Shown: positions 7,871-18,055, counted from the stretch's first letter. The stretch is 64,000 bases of DNA from Halomonas icarae (GCF_009901955.1 NZ_WUTS01000001.1:248001-312000), one strand, 5' to 3'. Numbers and translations are program-made. The notes: generated by a model from the letters alone, not told the origin.

Positions 7871-8038
7871 ATGCAAGGTTGACGGCGTCGTAACCCTGCC
7901 CAGTTTCTTGGGCAGAAAAATCTGAGGCAGGTGACGGCAGAAGTGTGTTGTCGAGCCAAAGGGGGGAGCGATCTATAGGCATGTCTCTTGTCTTGTGCCT
8001 CGCGGAGGCTGGATCGGGATAGGCGGCCTGTCTCGATA

Positions 8039-8048
8039 TGTATATACA
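8039..8048. promoter_or_regulatory. hutC box: HutC box, distal copy
   Basis: TGTATATACA occurs again here, 214 bp before the proximal box. Two boxes this far apart could allow looping. Confidence 0.65.
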
Positions 8049-8233
8049 ATAGTGCAGGGCAAGCCAGCGCCTTCGTCTAGCCAGAAGGGTTAGACATTGG
8101 TCTAAAACGCCGATCGATAATGAATGGAAGCGGAGCCGAAAATTCTATTTAAATATCTGTTTATAAAGATGTATTAAGGAAAGTTGTCTTTCTCCCGTAC
8201 GGCTTATCTCTGTTGGTTTCTTTAGAAGGTGGC

Positions 8234-8271
8234 TTGACGTTTTCCAACGTGCTTGGCTTATTGTATATACA
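8234..8271 (+). promoter_or_regulatory. hutC box: hutI promoter with overlapping HutC box
   Basis: TTGACG (8234-8239) is a plausible -35 element. The TGTATATACA palindrome occupies 8262-8271, at and just after the expected -10 position (about 8257-8262), so bound HutC would block polymerase. The hutI start lies 40 bp downstream. Confidence 0.65.
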
Positions 8272-8311
8272 TTGAGTCTGCATCTGCCGAGCCATAAGGG
8301 AGGAGGCCTCC

Positions 8312-9529
8312 ATGTCGGAAACCACCAAGACGCGTCGCCTGTGGCGCGACATCCACGTCTTCGATGGGCTGCGCACACTGCCCGAGCCCATGGCCGTCAT
8401 CAGCGAAGGGGCGCGGATCGTGTCGCTGGTGCCGATGCGGGAGTTTGATGAAGCGACGGTAGAGGGCTGCCATGACATGGGGCGCGGTGGCGTGATGACG
8501 CCGGGCCTGGTGGATTGCCATACCCACCTGGTGTTCGGGGGCTCTCGCGCCGATGAGTTCGAGGCGCGCCTGGAAGGGGCCAGCTATGAGGAGATCGCTC
8601 GACGTGGCGGTGGCATCCTGAGCACCGTGACGGCCACACGGGAGGCCAGCAAGGAGCAGCTGCTTGAGCTGGCACGGCCGCGTCTCGAGGCGCTGATCGC
8701 CGATGGTGTCACCACCGTGGAGATCAAGTCCGGCTACGGCCTGACGGTCGAGGACGAATTGAAGATGCTGCGCGTGGCGCGCCGACTCGGCGAGGTACTG
8801 CCGGTGCGGGTGGTGACGACGCTGCTGGGTGCCCATGCGCTGCCGCCGGAGTTCAAGGACGACAGCGACGGCTATATCGATCTGGTGTGTCGGGAGATGA
8901 TCCCGGCGGCCGCCAAGGAAGGTCTTGCCGATGCCGTCGATGTGTTCTGCGAGAAGATCGCCTTCTCGGTAGCGCAGTGCGAGCGCGTCTTCGAGGCTGC
9001 CGAGGCCCATGGACTGCCGATCAAGGCGCATGCCGAGCAGCTCTCCAACCTGGGCGGTACCGCCATGGCGGCGCGTCACGGTGCGCTCTCTGCCGATCAT
9101 ATCGAGTATCTGGATGACGCGGGCATCCAAGCCATGCGTCAGGCCGGCAGCGTCGCGGTGATCCTGCCCGGCGCCTTCCATACCCTGCGCGAGACCCAGC
9201 AACCTCCCATCGCGGCGCTGCGCGAGGCCGGGGTGCCCATGGCGGTGGCCACCGACGCCAACCCGGGCAGCTCGCCGCTGTTCATGCCCACGCTGATGCT
9301 GAACCTGGCCTGCACCCTGTTTCGACTGACGCCCCAGGAGGCATTGGCCGGCATGACCGCCCATGGGGCGACCGCCCTCGGGCTCAAGGGAGGGGGGCGG
9401 ATCCAGGAGGGGGCTACCGCCGATCTTTGCATCTGGGATATCGACACCCCAGCCGCATTGGCCTATGCCGTTCAGCCTGGTCGCCTGCGCCAACGCCTGT
9501 TCCAGGGGGAGCTGACCCATGCCGTCTGA
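8312..9529 (+). CDS. hutI: Imidazolonepropionase HutI
   Basis: This 405-residue amidohydrolase opens the imidazolone ring to formiminoglutamate, step three of histidine breakdown. Metal ligands are seen in [10 protein letters not shown] (His71 and His73), [11 protein letters not shown] and [10 protein letters not shown], and in [10 protein letters not shown] near the C-terminus. Length is normal for HutI. AGGAGG lies just upstream of the ATG. It is the first gene of the operon and overlaps hutG by 11 bp, indicating coupled translation. Confidence 0.96.
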   Translation: MSETTKTRRLWRDIHVFDGLRTLPEPMAVISEGARIVSLVPMREFDEATVEGCHDMGRGGVMTPGLVDCHTHLVFGGSRADEFEARLEGASYEEIARRGGGILSTVTATREASKEQLLELARPRLEALIADGVTTVEIKSGYGLTVEDELKMLRVARRLGEVLPVRVVTTLLGAHALPPEFKDDSDGYIDLVCREMIPAAAKEGLADAVDVFCEKIAFSVAQCERVFEAAEAHGLPIKAHAEQLSNLGGTAMAARHGALSADHIEYLDDAGIQAMRQAGSVAVILPGAFHTLRETQQPPIAALREAGVPMAVATDANPGSSPLFMPTLMLNLACTLFRLTPQEALAGMTAHGATALGLKGGGRIQEGATADLCIWDIDTPAALAYAVQPGRLRQRLFQGELTHAV

Positions 9530-10481
9530 TACCTCGCTTCACTACGGCCTCGACAGTTCTCTGTGGCGAGGGCGCACCGATCCCGAGCCCGACAGCGAGC
9601 GCTGGCACCAGAAGGTCCAGGCGCTGAGCGAGGGCGCTGCCCCCGGCTGCGCACTGTTGGGCTTCGCCTGCGATGCCGGCGTGGCTCGCAACCAGGGGCG
9701 CACCGGTGCGGCCGAAGGTCCCGAGGCCATGCGCCGCGCCCTGGCACCGCTGGCCTGGCACCGCCGAGGGCCTGCCTATGACGCCGGTGACGTGCGTTGT
9801 GAGGGCGATGCCATGGAAGAGGCCCAGCAGGCGCTGGCCGATCGGCTCGCCGCGCTGCTGGGCGAAGGGCACCTGCCCATCGTGCTGGGTGGCGGTCATG
9901 AGGTGGCCTATGCCAGCTGGTCGGGGCTTGCCCAGCATCTGGCGACCAGCGAAGAGACGGTGCCACGCGTCGGTATCGTCAACCTGGACGCCCATTTCGA
10001 TCTGCGCGATCCGCGGCACGTGCGCTCCTCGGGCACGCCCTTTTCCCAGATTGCCAACGACTGCGAGGAGCGCGGTTGGGCATTTCGCTATGCCTGCCTG
10101 GGGGTGAGCCGTGCCGCCAATACGCGAGCACTGTTCGGCCGCGCCGACGAGCTTGGTGTGCTGGTGCGTGAGGATCGCGAGATCACCGCGTCACGCCTGA
10201 CCAACATCGAGCAGGACCTCGCCGGCTTTATCCATGACTGCGACCACGTCTACTTGACCATCGACCTGGACGTGCTGCCTGCCGCCGAGGCTCCCGGGGT
10301 GAGCGCACCGGCCGCTCGTGGCGTTGCGCTCGCCCTGATCGAGCCGCTGATCGAGGGCATACGAGATAGCGGAAAGCTGCGCCTGGCCGACCTGGCGGAG
10401 CTCAACCCCGGCCGTGATATCGACGGCCGCACCGCCAGGGCGGCGGCTCGCCTGGTGCATCTGCTGACCCTGAATGACTGA
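9519..10481 (+). CDS. hutG: Formimidoylglutamase HutG (ureohydrolase family)
   Basis: This 320-residue arginase-fold manganese enzyme releases formamide and glutamate from formiminoglutamate. Metal-binding motifs are [19 protein letters not shown] and [19 protein letters not shown], in the usual order. It overlaps the end of hutI and precedes hutU by 55 bp. A HutG of this type gives a one-step hydrolysis route, not the HutF/formylglutamate route; no hutF is in the window. Confidence 0.95.
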   Translation: MPSDTSLHYGLDSSLWRGRTDPEPDSERWHQKVQALSEGAAPGCALLGFACDAGVARNQGRTGAAEGPEAMRRALAPLAWHRRGPAYDAGDVRCEGDAMEEAQQALADRLAALLGEGHLPIVLGGGHEVAYASWSGLAQHLATSEETVPRVGIVNLDAHFDLRDPRHVRSSGTPFSQIANDCEERGWAFRYACLGVSRAANTRALFGRADELGVLVREDREITASRLTNIEQDLAGFIHDCDHVYLTIDLDVLPAAEAPGVSAPAARGVALALIEPLIEGIRDSGKLRLADLAELNPGRDIDGRTARAAARLVHLLTLND

Positions 10482-10536
10482 GAGCCCACGGCTCCAAGAC
10501 CACGACCATCCATCGAGACTCCAGAGGCCATACGCC

Positions 10537-12213
10537 ATGACCCAGCAAGACAAGCGTCACGACCCCTCCCGCAAGATCGCCGCCCCCACCGGACCCGAGC
10601 GCAGCTGCAAGAGCTGGCTGACCGAGGCCCCGCTGCGCATGCTGATGAACAACCTGCACCCCGACGTGGCCGAGCGCCCCGAGGATCTGGTGGTGTATGG
10701 CGGCATCGGCCGTGCCGCTCGCGACTGGGAGTGCTACGACAAGATCGTCGAGACCCTGCAGCGCCTGGAGGATACCCAGACTCTGCTGGTGCAGTCCGGC
10801 AAGCCGGTGGGCGTCTTCGAGACCCACAAGGACGCGCCGCGCGTGCTGATCGCCAACTCCAATCTGGTGCCTGCCTGGGCCAACTGGGAGCACTTCAATG
10901 AGTTGGATCGCAAGGGCCTGATGATGTACGGCCAGATGACCGCTGGCTCGTGGATCTACATCGGTTCCCAGGGTATTGTGCAAGGCACCTATGAGACCTT
11001 TGTCGAGGCCGGTCGCCAGCACTTCGACGGCGAGCTCAAGGGACGCTGGATTCTCACCGCCGGCCTCGGGGGCATGGGTGGTGCCCAGCCGCTGGCGGCC
11101 ACCCTGGCCGGTGCCTGCTCACTCAACATCGAGTGCCAGCAGACCAGCCTCGATTTCCGCCTGCGCACCCGCTACCTCGACGAGCAGGCCGAGGATCTGG
11201 ACGACGCCCTGGCCCGCATCGAGAAATACACCAAGGATGGCCAGGCGGTCTCCATCGGCCTGTGTGCCAACGCCGCCGATGTGCTACCGGAGCTGGTCAA
11301 GCGCGGGGTCAAGCCGGACATGGTCACCGACCAGACCAGCGCCCACGACCCCCTGCATGGCTACCTGCCTCAGGGCTGGAGCTGGGAGGAGTACGTGGCG
11401 CGAGGCAAGGCTGAGCCAGAGGCCACCGTCAAGGCCGCCAAACGGTCCATGGCGGTGCATGTCCAGGCGATGCTCGACTTCCAGAAGATGGGCGTGCCGA
11501 CCTTCGACTACGGCAACAATATTCGGCAGATGGCGATGGAAGAGGGCGTCGAGAATGCCTTCGACTTCCCTGGCTTCGTGCCGGCCTACATCCGTCCGCT
11601 GTTCTGCCAGGGCATCGGCCCCTTCCGCTGGGCGGCGCTCTCCGGTGACCCCGAAGATATCTACAAGACCGACCAGAAGGTCAAGGAGCTGATCCCCGAC
11701 GATCCGCACCTCCACAACTGGCTCGACATGGCGCGCGAGCGCATCAGCTTCCAGGGCCTGCCGGCACGCATCTGCTGGGTCGGCCTCAAGGACCGCGCCC
11801 GCCTGGGCCAGGCCTTCAACGAGATGGTCAAGAACGGCGAGCTCAAGGCGCCCGTGGTCATCGGTCGTGACCACCTGGATTCCGGCTCGGTGGCCAGCCC
11901 CAATCGCGAGACCGAGTCGATGATGGACGGCTCCGACGCCGTGTCCGACTGGCCGCTGCTCAACGCTCTGCTCAACACTGCCGGTGGCGCCACCTGGGTG
12001 TCGCTGCACCATGGCGGCGGCGTGGGCATGGGCTACTCCCAGCACGCCGGCGTGGTGATCGTCGCCGACGGCACCGACGACGCCCACGCTCGTCTCGGCC
12101 GCGTGCTGCGTAATGATCCAGGTACCGGTGTCATGCGTCATGCCGATGCCGGCTACGAGATCGCCAAGAACTGCGCCCGTGAAAACGGCCTCGACCTGCC
12201 AATGATCAACTGA
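10537..12213 (+). CDS. hutU: Urocanate hydratase HutU
   Basis: The 558-residue product uses a tightly bound NAD+ as electrophile to hydrate urocanate. The glycine-rich [17 protein letters not shown] segment, [16 protein letters not shown] and the C-terminal [15 protein letters not shown] are hallmark sequences, and the length equals the family norm. The frame is open back to 10474, but ATG 10537 ([14 protein letters not shown]) fits known starts. It works directly upstream of HutI. The histidine ammonia-lyase that makes urocanate is not next to it. Confidence 0.97.
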   Translation: MTQQDKRHDPSRKIAAPTGPERSCKSWLTEAPLRMLMNNLHPDVAERPEDLVVYGGIGRAARDWECYDKIVETLQRLEDTQTLLVQSGKPVGVFETHKDAPRVLIANSNLVPAWANWEHFNELDRKGLMMYGQMTAGSWIYIGSQGIVQGTYETFVEAGRQHFDGELKGRWILTAGLGGMGGAQPLAATLAGACSLNIECQQTSLDFRLRTRYLDEQAEDLDDALARIEKYTKDGQAVSIGLCANAADVLPELVKRGVKPDMVTDQTSAHDPLHGYLPQGWSWEEYVARGKAEPEATVKAAKRSMAVHVQAMLDFQKMGVPTFDYGNNIRQMAMEEGVENAFDFPGFVPAYIRPLFCQGIGPFRWAALSGDPEDIYKTDQKVKELIPDDPHLHNWLDMARERISFQGLPARICWVGLKDRARLGQAFNEMVKNGELKAPVVIGRDHLDSGSVASPNRETESMMDGSDAVSDWPLLNALLNTAGGATWVSLHHGGGVGMGYSQHAGVVIVADGTDDAHARLGRVLRNDPGTGVMRHADAGYEIAKNCARENGLDLPMIN

Positions 12214-12247
12214 ATCATCTGACACCAACAAACAGAGGGGACATGAC

Positions 12248-12901
12248 ATGAAATATATGCCGAACAGTGAGAAGTGCCCGCTGCCTTACTCACCCTTCAA
12301 GAGCTGTACCGTTCCGCGTCCGATCGGTTGGCTTTCCTCCATCAGTCCGGATGGGGTCGAGAACCTGGCGCCTTACAGTCAATGGCAGAACCTGACGTTT
12401 GACCCGCCGATGGTAATGTTTGCTGCAAACCAGTATCCCGATGGCCGGCGCAAAGACACGGTCATCAACGCCGAGAAGACCGGCTGGTTCGTCTGGAATA
12501 TGGTGACCTTTGATCTCAAGGACGCCATGAATACGTCCGCGATGGCGGTGCCGTATGGTGAAAGTGAAATCGGGCTCGCTGGATTGAAGACGGTTAAGGC
12601 AGACCTGTCAGATGTACCAATGGTGGCAGATAGTCCTTGTCACTTCGAGTGCAAGTACATTTCTACTCACCGCCTCAAGGGAAACTCGAACGTGGGCACC
12701 ATCGATATTGTCTTTGCGGAAGTCGTGAAGATTCACGTCAAGGATGAGTTCATTACCGAAGAGGGCAAGATCGACATCATGAAAGCCCGCCCTATTGCGC
12801 GCATGGGCTATCACGATTATACGGTCGTAGACAACCGATTCGAGATGAAGATCCCGAAAGCCTCTGAGGATGAGGCAGATGGTCTTGAAGGTCGCCCTTG
12901 A
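12248..12901 (+). CDS. Flavin reductase-like, FMN-binding split-barrel protein
   Basis: This 217-residue protein has the flavoredoxin/flavin-reductase-like fold: PRPIGWLSSISPDGVENLAPYSQW at about residues 19-42 is the FMN-contact region, with FECKYISTHRL and ARMGYHDYTVVD later. Members reduce or bind FMN, often for a partner oxygenase. It begins 35 bp after hutU with AGGGGACATGAC upstream, so it is probably cotranscribed. Its base composition is visibly poorer in GC than hutI-G-U, and this continues into the next gene, suggesting both were added later. No oxygenase partner is nearby, and its role in histidine use is unknown. Confidence 0.85.
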   Translation: MKYMPNSEKCPLPYSPFKSCTVPRPIGWLSSISPDGVENLAPYSQWQNLTFDPPMVMFAANQYPDGRRKDTVINAEKTGWFVWNMVTFDLKDAMNTSAMAVPYGESEIGLAGLKTVKADLSDVPMVADSPCHFECKYISTHRLKGNSNVGTIDIVFAEVVKIHVKDEFITEEGKIDIMKARPIARMGYHDYTVVDNRFEMKIPKASEDEADGLEGRP

Positions 12902-12909
12902 AAACTTGC

Positions 12910-12935
12910 TGATGGGGGAGACCTGCTCCCCCGTC
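12910..12935 (+). terminator. Intergenic hairpin before the YjiH transporter
   Basis: GGGGGAG and CTCCCCC pair around ACCTG, extended by TGAT/GTCA. There is no T run, so it is more likely a partial attenuator or mRNA stabiliser than a full stop. Confidence 0.45.
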
Positions 12936-12963
12936 ATCATCCTAGGCTCAGAGGATGCGGGAA

Positions 12964-14292
12964 ATGGAAAATAGCGCGGTTGAAAACAATGCTAAGAGAA
13001 AACATTCACTTGCAGAAATCCTGAGGGTGGCGATTCCAAGTTTTCTTGGGATCATGGTGTTCTTCGTTCCGATAACAATAGCCGACAAGAACACTATCCT
13101 TCTCGACCACTTGGTGATCTGGTGTGAGAACCTGCTGGGTGAGAACAGCCAGTGGTATGCGCTGTTGCTTATCATTGGTGGATCGGTATTACCCATCATG
13201 CAGAAGTTCTGGCGACAGGGCTTTGGCAGTATCGTGTTCACTCTCTTCAAGTTCATCGGCTTGGTGCTGGCCGGTATGGTTATCTTCAAGGCCGGCCCGG
13301 CGGCGCTCTATGAGCCCTTCATGCTGGAGTTCCTCTGGAAGGCTCTGGTCATTCCGGTCGGTATCCTGGTGCCGATTGGCGCTATCTTCATGCCGCTTCT
13401 GGTCAACTATGGCTTAGTGGAGCTGGTTGGGACTTTGACACAGCCCTTCATGCGGCTTGCGTTCAAAGTTCCGGGCCGGTCTGCGATCGATGCGGTGGCG
13501 TCATTCATCACCAGTTTTGCCGTTGGACTCCTGATTACCAACAAGGCCTACCTCAGCGGGGAATACTCCGCGAAGGAAGCTGCGATTATTGCGACGGGTT
13601 TCTCCACGGTATCCGTCGCCTTCATGGTGATCGTGGCAAGAACACTGGGTCTGATGGATATCTGGGTAGTTTTCTTCCTGGCAACTCTGTTTACTACCGT
13701 TATAGTGACAGCCATTAGCGCACGTATTCCCCCGATTTCTAGCATGGATGATCACGCCTCGAATAGAGAGACGACACCGGACAAGGGGAATCGTGTGGCA
13801 ACGGCAGTGGCGGAGGCCATCGGGGTTGCCAACAGCCCGAAGAGTTTCCTCAACCTGGTCAAGGATAACCTGAAGGATGGCATCGTGATGACTATGACCA
13901 TCCTGCCCACTATCCTCTCGGTCGGCACGATCAGCCTGTTGATTGAGAAGTACACACCGGCCTTTGACTACATCGGGTATATCTTTTATCCCATCACACT
14001 TCTCTTTGGCATGGAGAATGGGCTGGAGCTCTCATCAGCAGTCTCGACCAGCTATTCAGAGATGTTCCTTCCGGCGCTGATCATGGCGGAAGCGGATGTT
14101 GTATCGAAGCTGGTGGCAGGTATCACGGCCATCTCGTCTATTCTGTTCGTCTCTGCTTCTATTCCCTGCATCATGGCAACCAATATCCCGATTTCCTTCT
14201 ACGGACTGACGGTCATCTGGGTGGTCAGAACAGCGCTGACGATGGTGATTGCTATTCCGCTTTCGATGGGTGTTGTGGCTTTTATAATTTAA
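12964..14292 (+). CDS. YjiH-family transporter with nucleoside-recognition (Gate) domains
   Basis: This polytopic membrane protein of 442 residues has about ten hydrophobic segments, with two Gate-type halves (around PVGILVPIGAIFMPLLVNYGL and KDGIVMTMTILPTILSVG). YjiH-like proteins are found beside histidine and nucleoside catabolic genes and are thought to be permeases; histidine or urocanate uptake is the natural guess here. ATG 12955 is too close to the GAGG at 12951-12954, whereas ATG 12964 has it nine bases upstream, so 12964 is preferred. The GC content is clearly lower than in hutU. It ends the apparent hut transcription unit before a hairpin. Confidence 0.82.
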   Translation: MENSAVENNAKRKHSLAEILRVAIPSFLGIMVFFVPITIADKNTILLDHLVIWCENLLGENSQWYALLLIIGGSVLPIMQKFWRQGFGSIVFTLFKFIGLVLAGMVIFKAGPAALYEPFMLEFLWKALVIPVGILVPIGAIFMPLLVNYGLVELVGTLTQPFMRLAFKVPGRSAIDAVASFITSFAVGLLITNKAYLSGEYSAKEAAIIATGFSTVSVAFMVIVARTLGLMDIWVVFFLATLFTTVIVTAISARIPPISSMDDHASNRETTPDKGNRVATAVAEAIGVANSPKSFLNLVKDNLKDGIVMTMTILPTILSVGTISLLIEKYTPAFDYIGYIFYPITLLFGMENGLELSSAVSTSYSEMFLPALIMAEADVVSKLVAGITAISSILFVSASIPCIMATNIPISFYGLTVIWVVRTALTMVIAIPLSMGVVAFII

Positions 14293-14387
14293 GGTCTGGT
14301 TATGGATTTTATGGTAGTGTTTCCTTTGATAACTATCTGGAGGACTTTTTCCCGACGATAATAAATATTACATTGCTTCCTCTATAC

Positions 14388-14417
14388 ACGCCGCCCTGTT
14401 CGCCGGGTGGCGTTCTT
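14388..14417 (+). terminator. Terminator after the hut transcription unit
   Basis: ACGCCGCCC (14388-14396) pairs with GGGTGGCGT (14405-14413) through one G-T wobble, followed by TCTTAA. Confidence 0.7.
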
Positions 14418-14770
14418 AATGCGATATTGTAAAGATTTTAATTTATATTTTATTGTGTTTGGGGTTCTGAAAGATTAATTCGATTATATTGTTAGGTGAC
14501 GAGCCCCGTATGGTTAACCATTCGATTGGTAAATATCTCAGTAAGTGCTCCATGAACTCCAGCTGTTGCGGTATGCGCTAACCGGTAGATTGTCTTTCCA
14601 GAACCAGGGGGAGTAGCGTGCAGAGGTAGTCATCTTCGCCGAGTGTCGGCAGGGTTTCGAATACGAACTGCATGTACTCGTAGGTTGATCTTGCCCGCTA
14701 GCTGGCAATTGAACCAAGTGGCCGACGCCCGCATCCACGCGGGCGTCTCGAGCATCTGATGGTGCAATGG
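14418..14770. other. AT-rich gene-free stretch
   Basis: About 350 bases contain no convincing coding region; short open frames lack ribosome binding sites and similarity. The part around 14430-14520 is strongly AT-rich, unlike its surroundings, and a GC-rich inverted repeat (GACGCCCGC/GCGGGCGTC) lies at about 14725-14748. It marks the end of the lower-GC tract that begins after hutU. Confidence 0.6.
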
Positions 14771-14794
14771 GAGGGGGCTGTTGAGAGCCCCCTC
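14771..14794 (-). terminator. Hairpin at the end of the deaminase gene
   Basis: GAGGGGGCT and AGCCCCCTC pair perfectly around six bases and overlap the deaminase stop codon. There is no clear T run. Confidence 0.55.
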
Positions 14795-15269
14795 AGCGCC
14801 CGTGCAACCGGCGATGCAGAGAGCGGATCCGTTCGGCGAAGGCCGGTACCGGCCCCTCGACCACGGCGCCCGGCACCACCTGCTCGATGGGCAGTGGTGC
14901 CACCGGCGCCGGCGCAACGCCCATCTCCTCGAGCCAGCCGATCAGCTGCTCGGAAGAGCTGGCGTAGACGATGCGCCCAAGCCCCACCCAGCCATGGGCC
15001 GCCGCGCACATGGGGCAGTGCTCGCCGGAGGTATAGACGGTCGCCCCGGCGCGCTGCTCAGGTGTGAGGTGCTCCGCCGCCCAGCGTGCCAGAAAGAACT
15101 CGGGGTGCTGGGTGGCGTCGCCGCCGGCCACATGGTTGTGGTCCTCGGCCAGCACCTTGCCCTCAGCGCTTACCAGCACCGAGCCGAAGGGCTCATCGCC
15201 CGCTTCCAGTCCCTTCTCCGCCAGCGCCACGCAGCGCTCCAGATGAATCATATCGGTGGCATCGATCAT
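14793..15269 (-). CDS. Nucleoside/cytidine deaminase-family protein
   Basis: This 158-residue zinc deaminase has HPEFFLAR (zinc histidine and the proton-shuttling glutamate, the usual HAE being HPE) and the PCxxC box as CPMCAAAHGW. The N-terminal DEPFGSVLVSAEGKVLAEDHN is typical of the guanine deaminase/TadA-like branch that acts on free bases or nucleosides. The substrate cannot be read. It is preceded by a membrane protein gene on the same strand with a 126-bp gap. A 33-bp piece of a similar gene is found at 6869-6901. Confidence 0.85.
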   Translation of the reverse strand: MIDATDMIHLERCVALAEKGLEAGDEPFGSVLVSAEGKVLAEDHNHVAGGDATQHPEFFLARWAAEHLTPEQRAGATVYTSGEHCPMCAAAHGWVGLGRIVYASSSEQLIGWLEEMGVAPAPVAPLPIEQVVPGAVVEGPVPAFAERIRSLHRRLHGR

Positions 15270-15395
15270 CGTCGGGTCTCCAGTGCTGAAAGATCCTCCA
15301 GCATAGGAAGCCTCGCCGCGATTTGCATCCCCCGTCCATTGCCTGGCGGCGAGGTCCGGCTCGGCCGAAGCGCTGGGGCACGGCTACCAATCCTG

Positions 15396-17039
15396 TTACC
15401 AGAACTCATCCAGCATCAGCAGCAGGGTGGCTCCCACGGCGGCGAGTAACAGGGCGTTGCGTGCCCAGCGAATGCCACGGGTCAGGGAGTGCAACCATCC
15501 GTAAGCATCGGCGTTCTCGACCGTCTCTTCCCTTGCCTTCCTCGCCATCATGGAGTCGGGCGACAGGCGCCCCCGCAGCCAGTCGATCAGCGTCCGAGCG
15601 CTGGCGGTGACCGCCAGCAGCCTGTCCAGCACCGCAGACAGCGCCGCCAGCAGCAGTGCGACATAAAGGAGTGCGCCGATGCCCAGCAGCGGTGCCACCT
15701 CCGCTTCCCATCCCGGTGATATCTGAAACCCCGGTAATGCCGAGCGCACCACCGTGACGATACCGACGACGACTCCCAGCGCCTCCTGCAGATGGGAGAG
15801 TAGACCCCCCAGCAGCAGGGTGAGCTCCGTGATGGCCAGCCAGCCCTGGCGGGCGGCATCGCTGAGCCACAGGCCGGCCCGGCGCAGCAGGGTTCGCAGG
15901 ACGATCGGCAGCGCGAGGATCACCGCGACGCTCAGGGCCAGGATAAACAGGTCCCGCGCCTCACCGAGCTCGAGCCCGAGGATCAGCGTCAGACTCACCG
16001 CGCTGACCAGGGTCAGGCGGGTCCAGCGACCAGGGTGGCAGGGGGTGTGGGTGCCTTCCCGACGATCGCGCAGGTCGCTGCCCAGCGCCCCGAAGGCGAA
16101 GGCCACCACCGGGGCGCCCAGGTTGGCACTGCTCCAGCTCAGGAACACTCCGCTAGCCTCCACGATGGCGGCCATGCATATCACGCCGGCGATCCCGCGT
16201 CGCCGATAGCACCAGCCGGCCAGCAGGGCCGCCAGGGGGAGGGCGAGGCTGCTGCCCACGGGAGCGAGCTGCCGCAGCAGTTCGCCGTGCTCCCCCGCCC
16301 ACATGACGAGACCATGCCAGGCCGGATACCCGCCCCATAGCACCAGCAGCAGCGCAGAAGTCACAAGTGGCCTGGCCGGCAACGGCGTGATGGGCCCCTG
16401 CGCCTCATGGAGCTCGCGGTGGTACCGCCCGGCCAGAAAGCAGGCCGACCCGGTCAGGAAGTCGGCGGGGGTGTCGAGCCGGTAGCCGATCCGCCTGGGT
16501 AGCTCCAGCAGCGTCCCGTCGAGCAGGGCCAGGGCGAGCCCCGCGGCGGTGGCCAGGGCCAGGGGGGCCAGCACCGACAGTGTCGGGGCCCGGGCAGTGC
16601 CGAGCAGAAACAGCAGGAAGAACAGCGCTGGCAGCAGACGGATCGAGACATCGATATCGACGCCATTGTCGAGCCCCTCCCTGGCCACGACCAGATGCAG
16701 CGGCAGCAGGAGGAGAGCGGCGAGGAAGCCGAAGCCCGGCCGGAAGCGGTCGGCGAGGTCCGGCACCCTCCAGCCGGACGCCAGCATTGCGGCCAGCGCG
16801 ATGGCGACCAGATAGAGGCCAGGCTCGGCGGGAAAGCCGCCAATGGGTAGGTAGAGTCCGAAGGGAAGCAGCAATCCACCGACCACTACCATGCCGACTC
16901 CCCGCCAGCCATGGCGGTCGCCGGCGAAGCCCGCCAGTGGCACACAGGCGAGGGCGGCATGGAAATACAGAACACCGGTCAGTGGCCACTGGAAGGAGAG
17001 CAGCAGGAAGGCAGGAATGAGCCAGCAGGGGCCTTTCAT
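15396..17039 (-). CDS. Unassigned polytopic membrane protein
   Basis: This protein of 547 residues has roughly a dozen or more hydrophobic segments in two groups: an N-terminal set (about 1-330, FLLLSFQWPLTGVLYFHA onward) resembling bacterial integral-membrane sensor modules of the MASE type, and a C-terminal set ending LLLAAVGATLLLMLDEFW. No catalytic or signalling domain is visible. The frame is open to 17324, but ATG 17039 after GGGAGGAAACAGG has a very strong ribosome binding site. It lies downstream of a LuxR-type regulator on the same strand (209-bp gap). I do not recognise the family, and no function is claimed. Confidence 0.7.
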   Translation of the reverse strand: MKGPCWLIPAFLLLSFQWPLTGVLYFHAALACVPLAGFAGDRHGWRGVGMVVVGGLLLPFGLYLPIGGFPAEPGLYLVAIALAAMLASGWRVPDLADRFRPGFGFLAALLLLPLHLVVAREGLDNGVDIDVSIRLLPALFFLLFLLGTARAPTLSVLAPLALATAAGLALALLDGTLLELPRRIGYRLDTPADFLTGSACFLAGRYHRELHEAQGPITPLPARPLVTSALLLVLWGGYPAWHGLVMWAGEHGELLRQLAPVGSSLALPLAALLAGWCYRRRGIAGVICMAAIVEASGVFLSWSSANLGAPVVAFAFGALGSDLRDRREGTHTPCHPGRWTRLTLVSAVSLTLILGLELGEARDLFILALSVAVILALPIVLRTLLRRAGLWLSDAARQGWLAITELTLLLGGLLSHLQEALGVVVGIVTVVRSALPGFQISPGWEAEVAPLLGIGALLYVALLLAALSAVLDRLLAVTASARTLIDWLRGRLSPDSMMARKAREETVENADAYGWLHSLTRGIRWARNALLLAAVGATLLLMLDEFW

Positions 17040-17248
17040 CCTGTTTCCTCCCGGGCCTTCGAGCCCGCTGCTGTTGCCTGGCTCCAACAGACCGGCACGC
17101 GGAGCGTCTCTAGCTGAAAGATAGTGAATGCAAACGCGTCGCGCCGTCAGAAGGAGGCAGCGTCGTTCCACCGACAGGACAGGCGTGGTGGACTGAAGCG
17201 CGCTGAACTGGCCACAGTGCTGCTGGTGATATATGGGTGGAGCTGCGC

Positions 17249-18055
17249 TTACTCCTGACGGGTAAGTGACGCGAATAGCGGCATCAGCAGTGCGAAGAGT
17301 TCCGCCTGTGAGGAGATACCACACTTTGCGTAGAGCTGGCGGCGGAAGACCTTCACCGTTTGCAGGCTGACCTCCAGGTGTAGGCTGATGGATAAAGATG
17401 AGTGGCCGCGAAGGATGAACAAGGCCACTTCAGCCTGGCGAGGGCTCAGCCGAATGTCGTGGGTCTGCTGCAGTGCCTCGCGCAACCGCTCTCCCAAGGG
17501 CGCTGGTGTGGCCTGGGTAGCGCTATCGGGCCGATAGTCTCGCCAGTGTGTCTCCAGCAGGGCGCTGAGCGTCATGGCATTTTGCCCCAGCGCCTGCAGC
17601 TCGCGTTTGCTGAAAGGCTTGCCGCTTGTGCGATCCCTGCCGAAGCAGGCCGTCAGTGTGATGCTATCGCTGATGGTGGCAAACACGGCCACCTCGTCGA
17701 GCAGAGTGGTCTGTTGATAATAGCGCCTGTAGTAGTGCGTGCGTCGGAAACGGTCCGGCGCTACGTCCTTCAGGCGATGAAGGCCGCGTACCCCCCCCTT
17801 GAGATGCTCCCGATAGAAGGGATCCAGCAGATAGGCTCCACCCAGGTACTGACTATCCATTGGCAGGTAGACCACTGGATCGGCGCACTCTCGATGAAGC
17901 ACCGCCGGTCGATGTTCGCCGTGATAGGCGATGATAATCAGGTTGTCGAAGGCAGCCAGGCACCGCGTCAGAGCAGAGAAGCGGTGGGGCAGTTCGGGTG
18001 TTGCCAAGGCCTTGATCGTCTTGGGCAAGGCCAGTTCATAGTCGCTATGTGTCAT
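17249..18055 (-). CDS. LuxR-family transcriptional regulator
   Basis: The 268-residue protein has a C-terminal LuxR-type helix-turn-helix (about residues 203-257: LSPRQAEVALFILRGHSS, LQTVKVFRRQLYAKCGISS) with the expected glutamate and lysine pattern. The N-terminal 190 residues match no autoinducer-binding domain that I can recognise. It is divergent from the APC permease and amidohydrolase genes (206-bp gap), which it probably controls. Similar solo LuxR proteins often sit next to amine or amino-acid uptake genes. The inducer is unknown. Confidence 0.85.
   Translation of the reverse strand: MTHSDYELALPKTIKALATPELPHRFSALTRCLAAFDNLIIIAYHGEHRPAVLHRECADPVVYLPMDSQYLGGAYLLDPFYREHLKGGVRGLHRLKDVAPDRFRRTHYYRRYYQQTTLLDEVAVFATISDSITLTACFGRDRTSGKPFSKRELQALGQNAMTLSALLETHWRDYRPDSATQATPAPLGERLREALQQTHDIRLSPRQAEVALFILRGHSSLSISLHLEVSLQTVKVFRRQLYAKCGISSQAELFALLMPLFASLTRQE

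Noticed and set aside
8258..9520. 420-codon open frame on the minus strand opposite hutI
   Set aside because: It lies exactly opposite hutI, has no ribosome binding site and reads as low-complexity His/Gln/Arg-rich sequence typical of antisense frames in GC-rich DNA.
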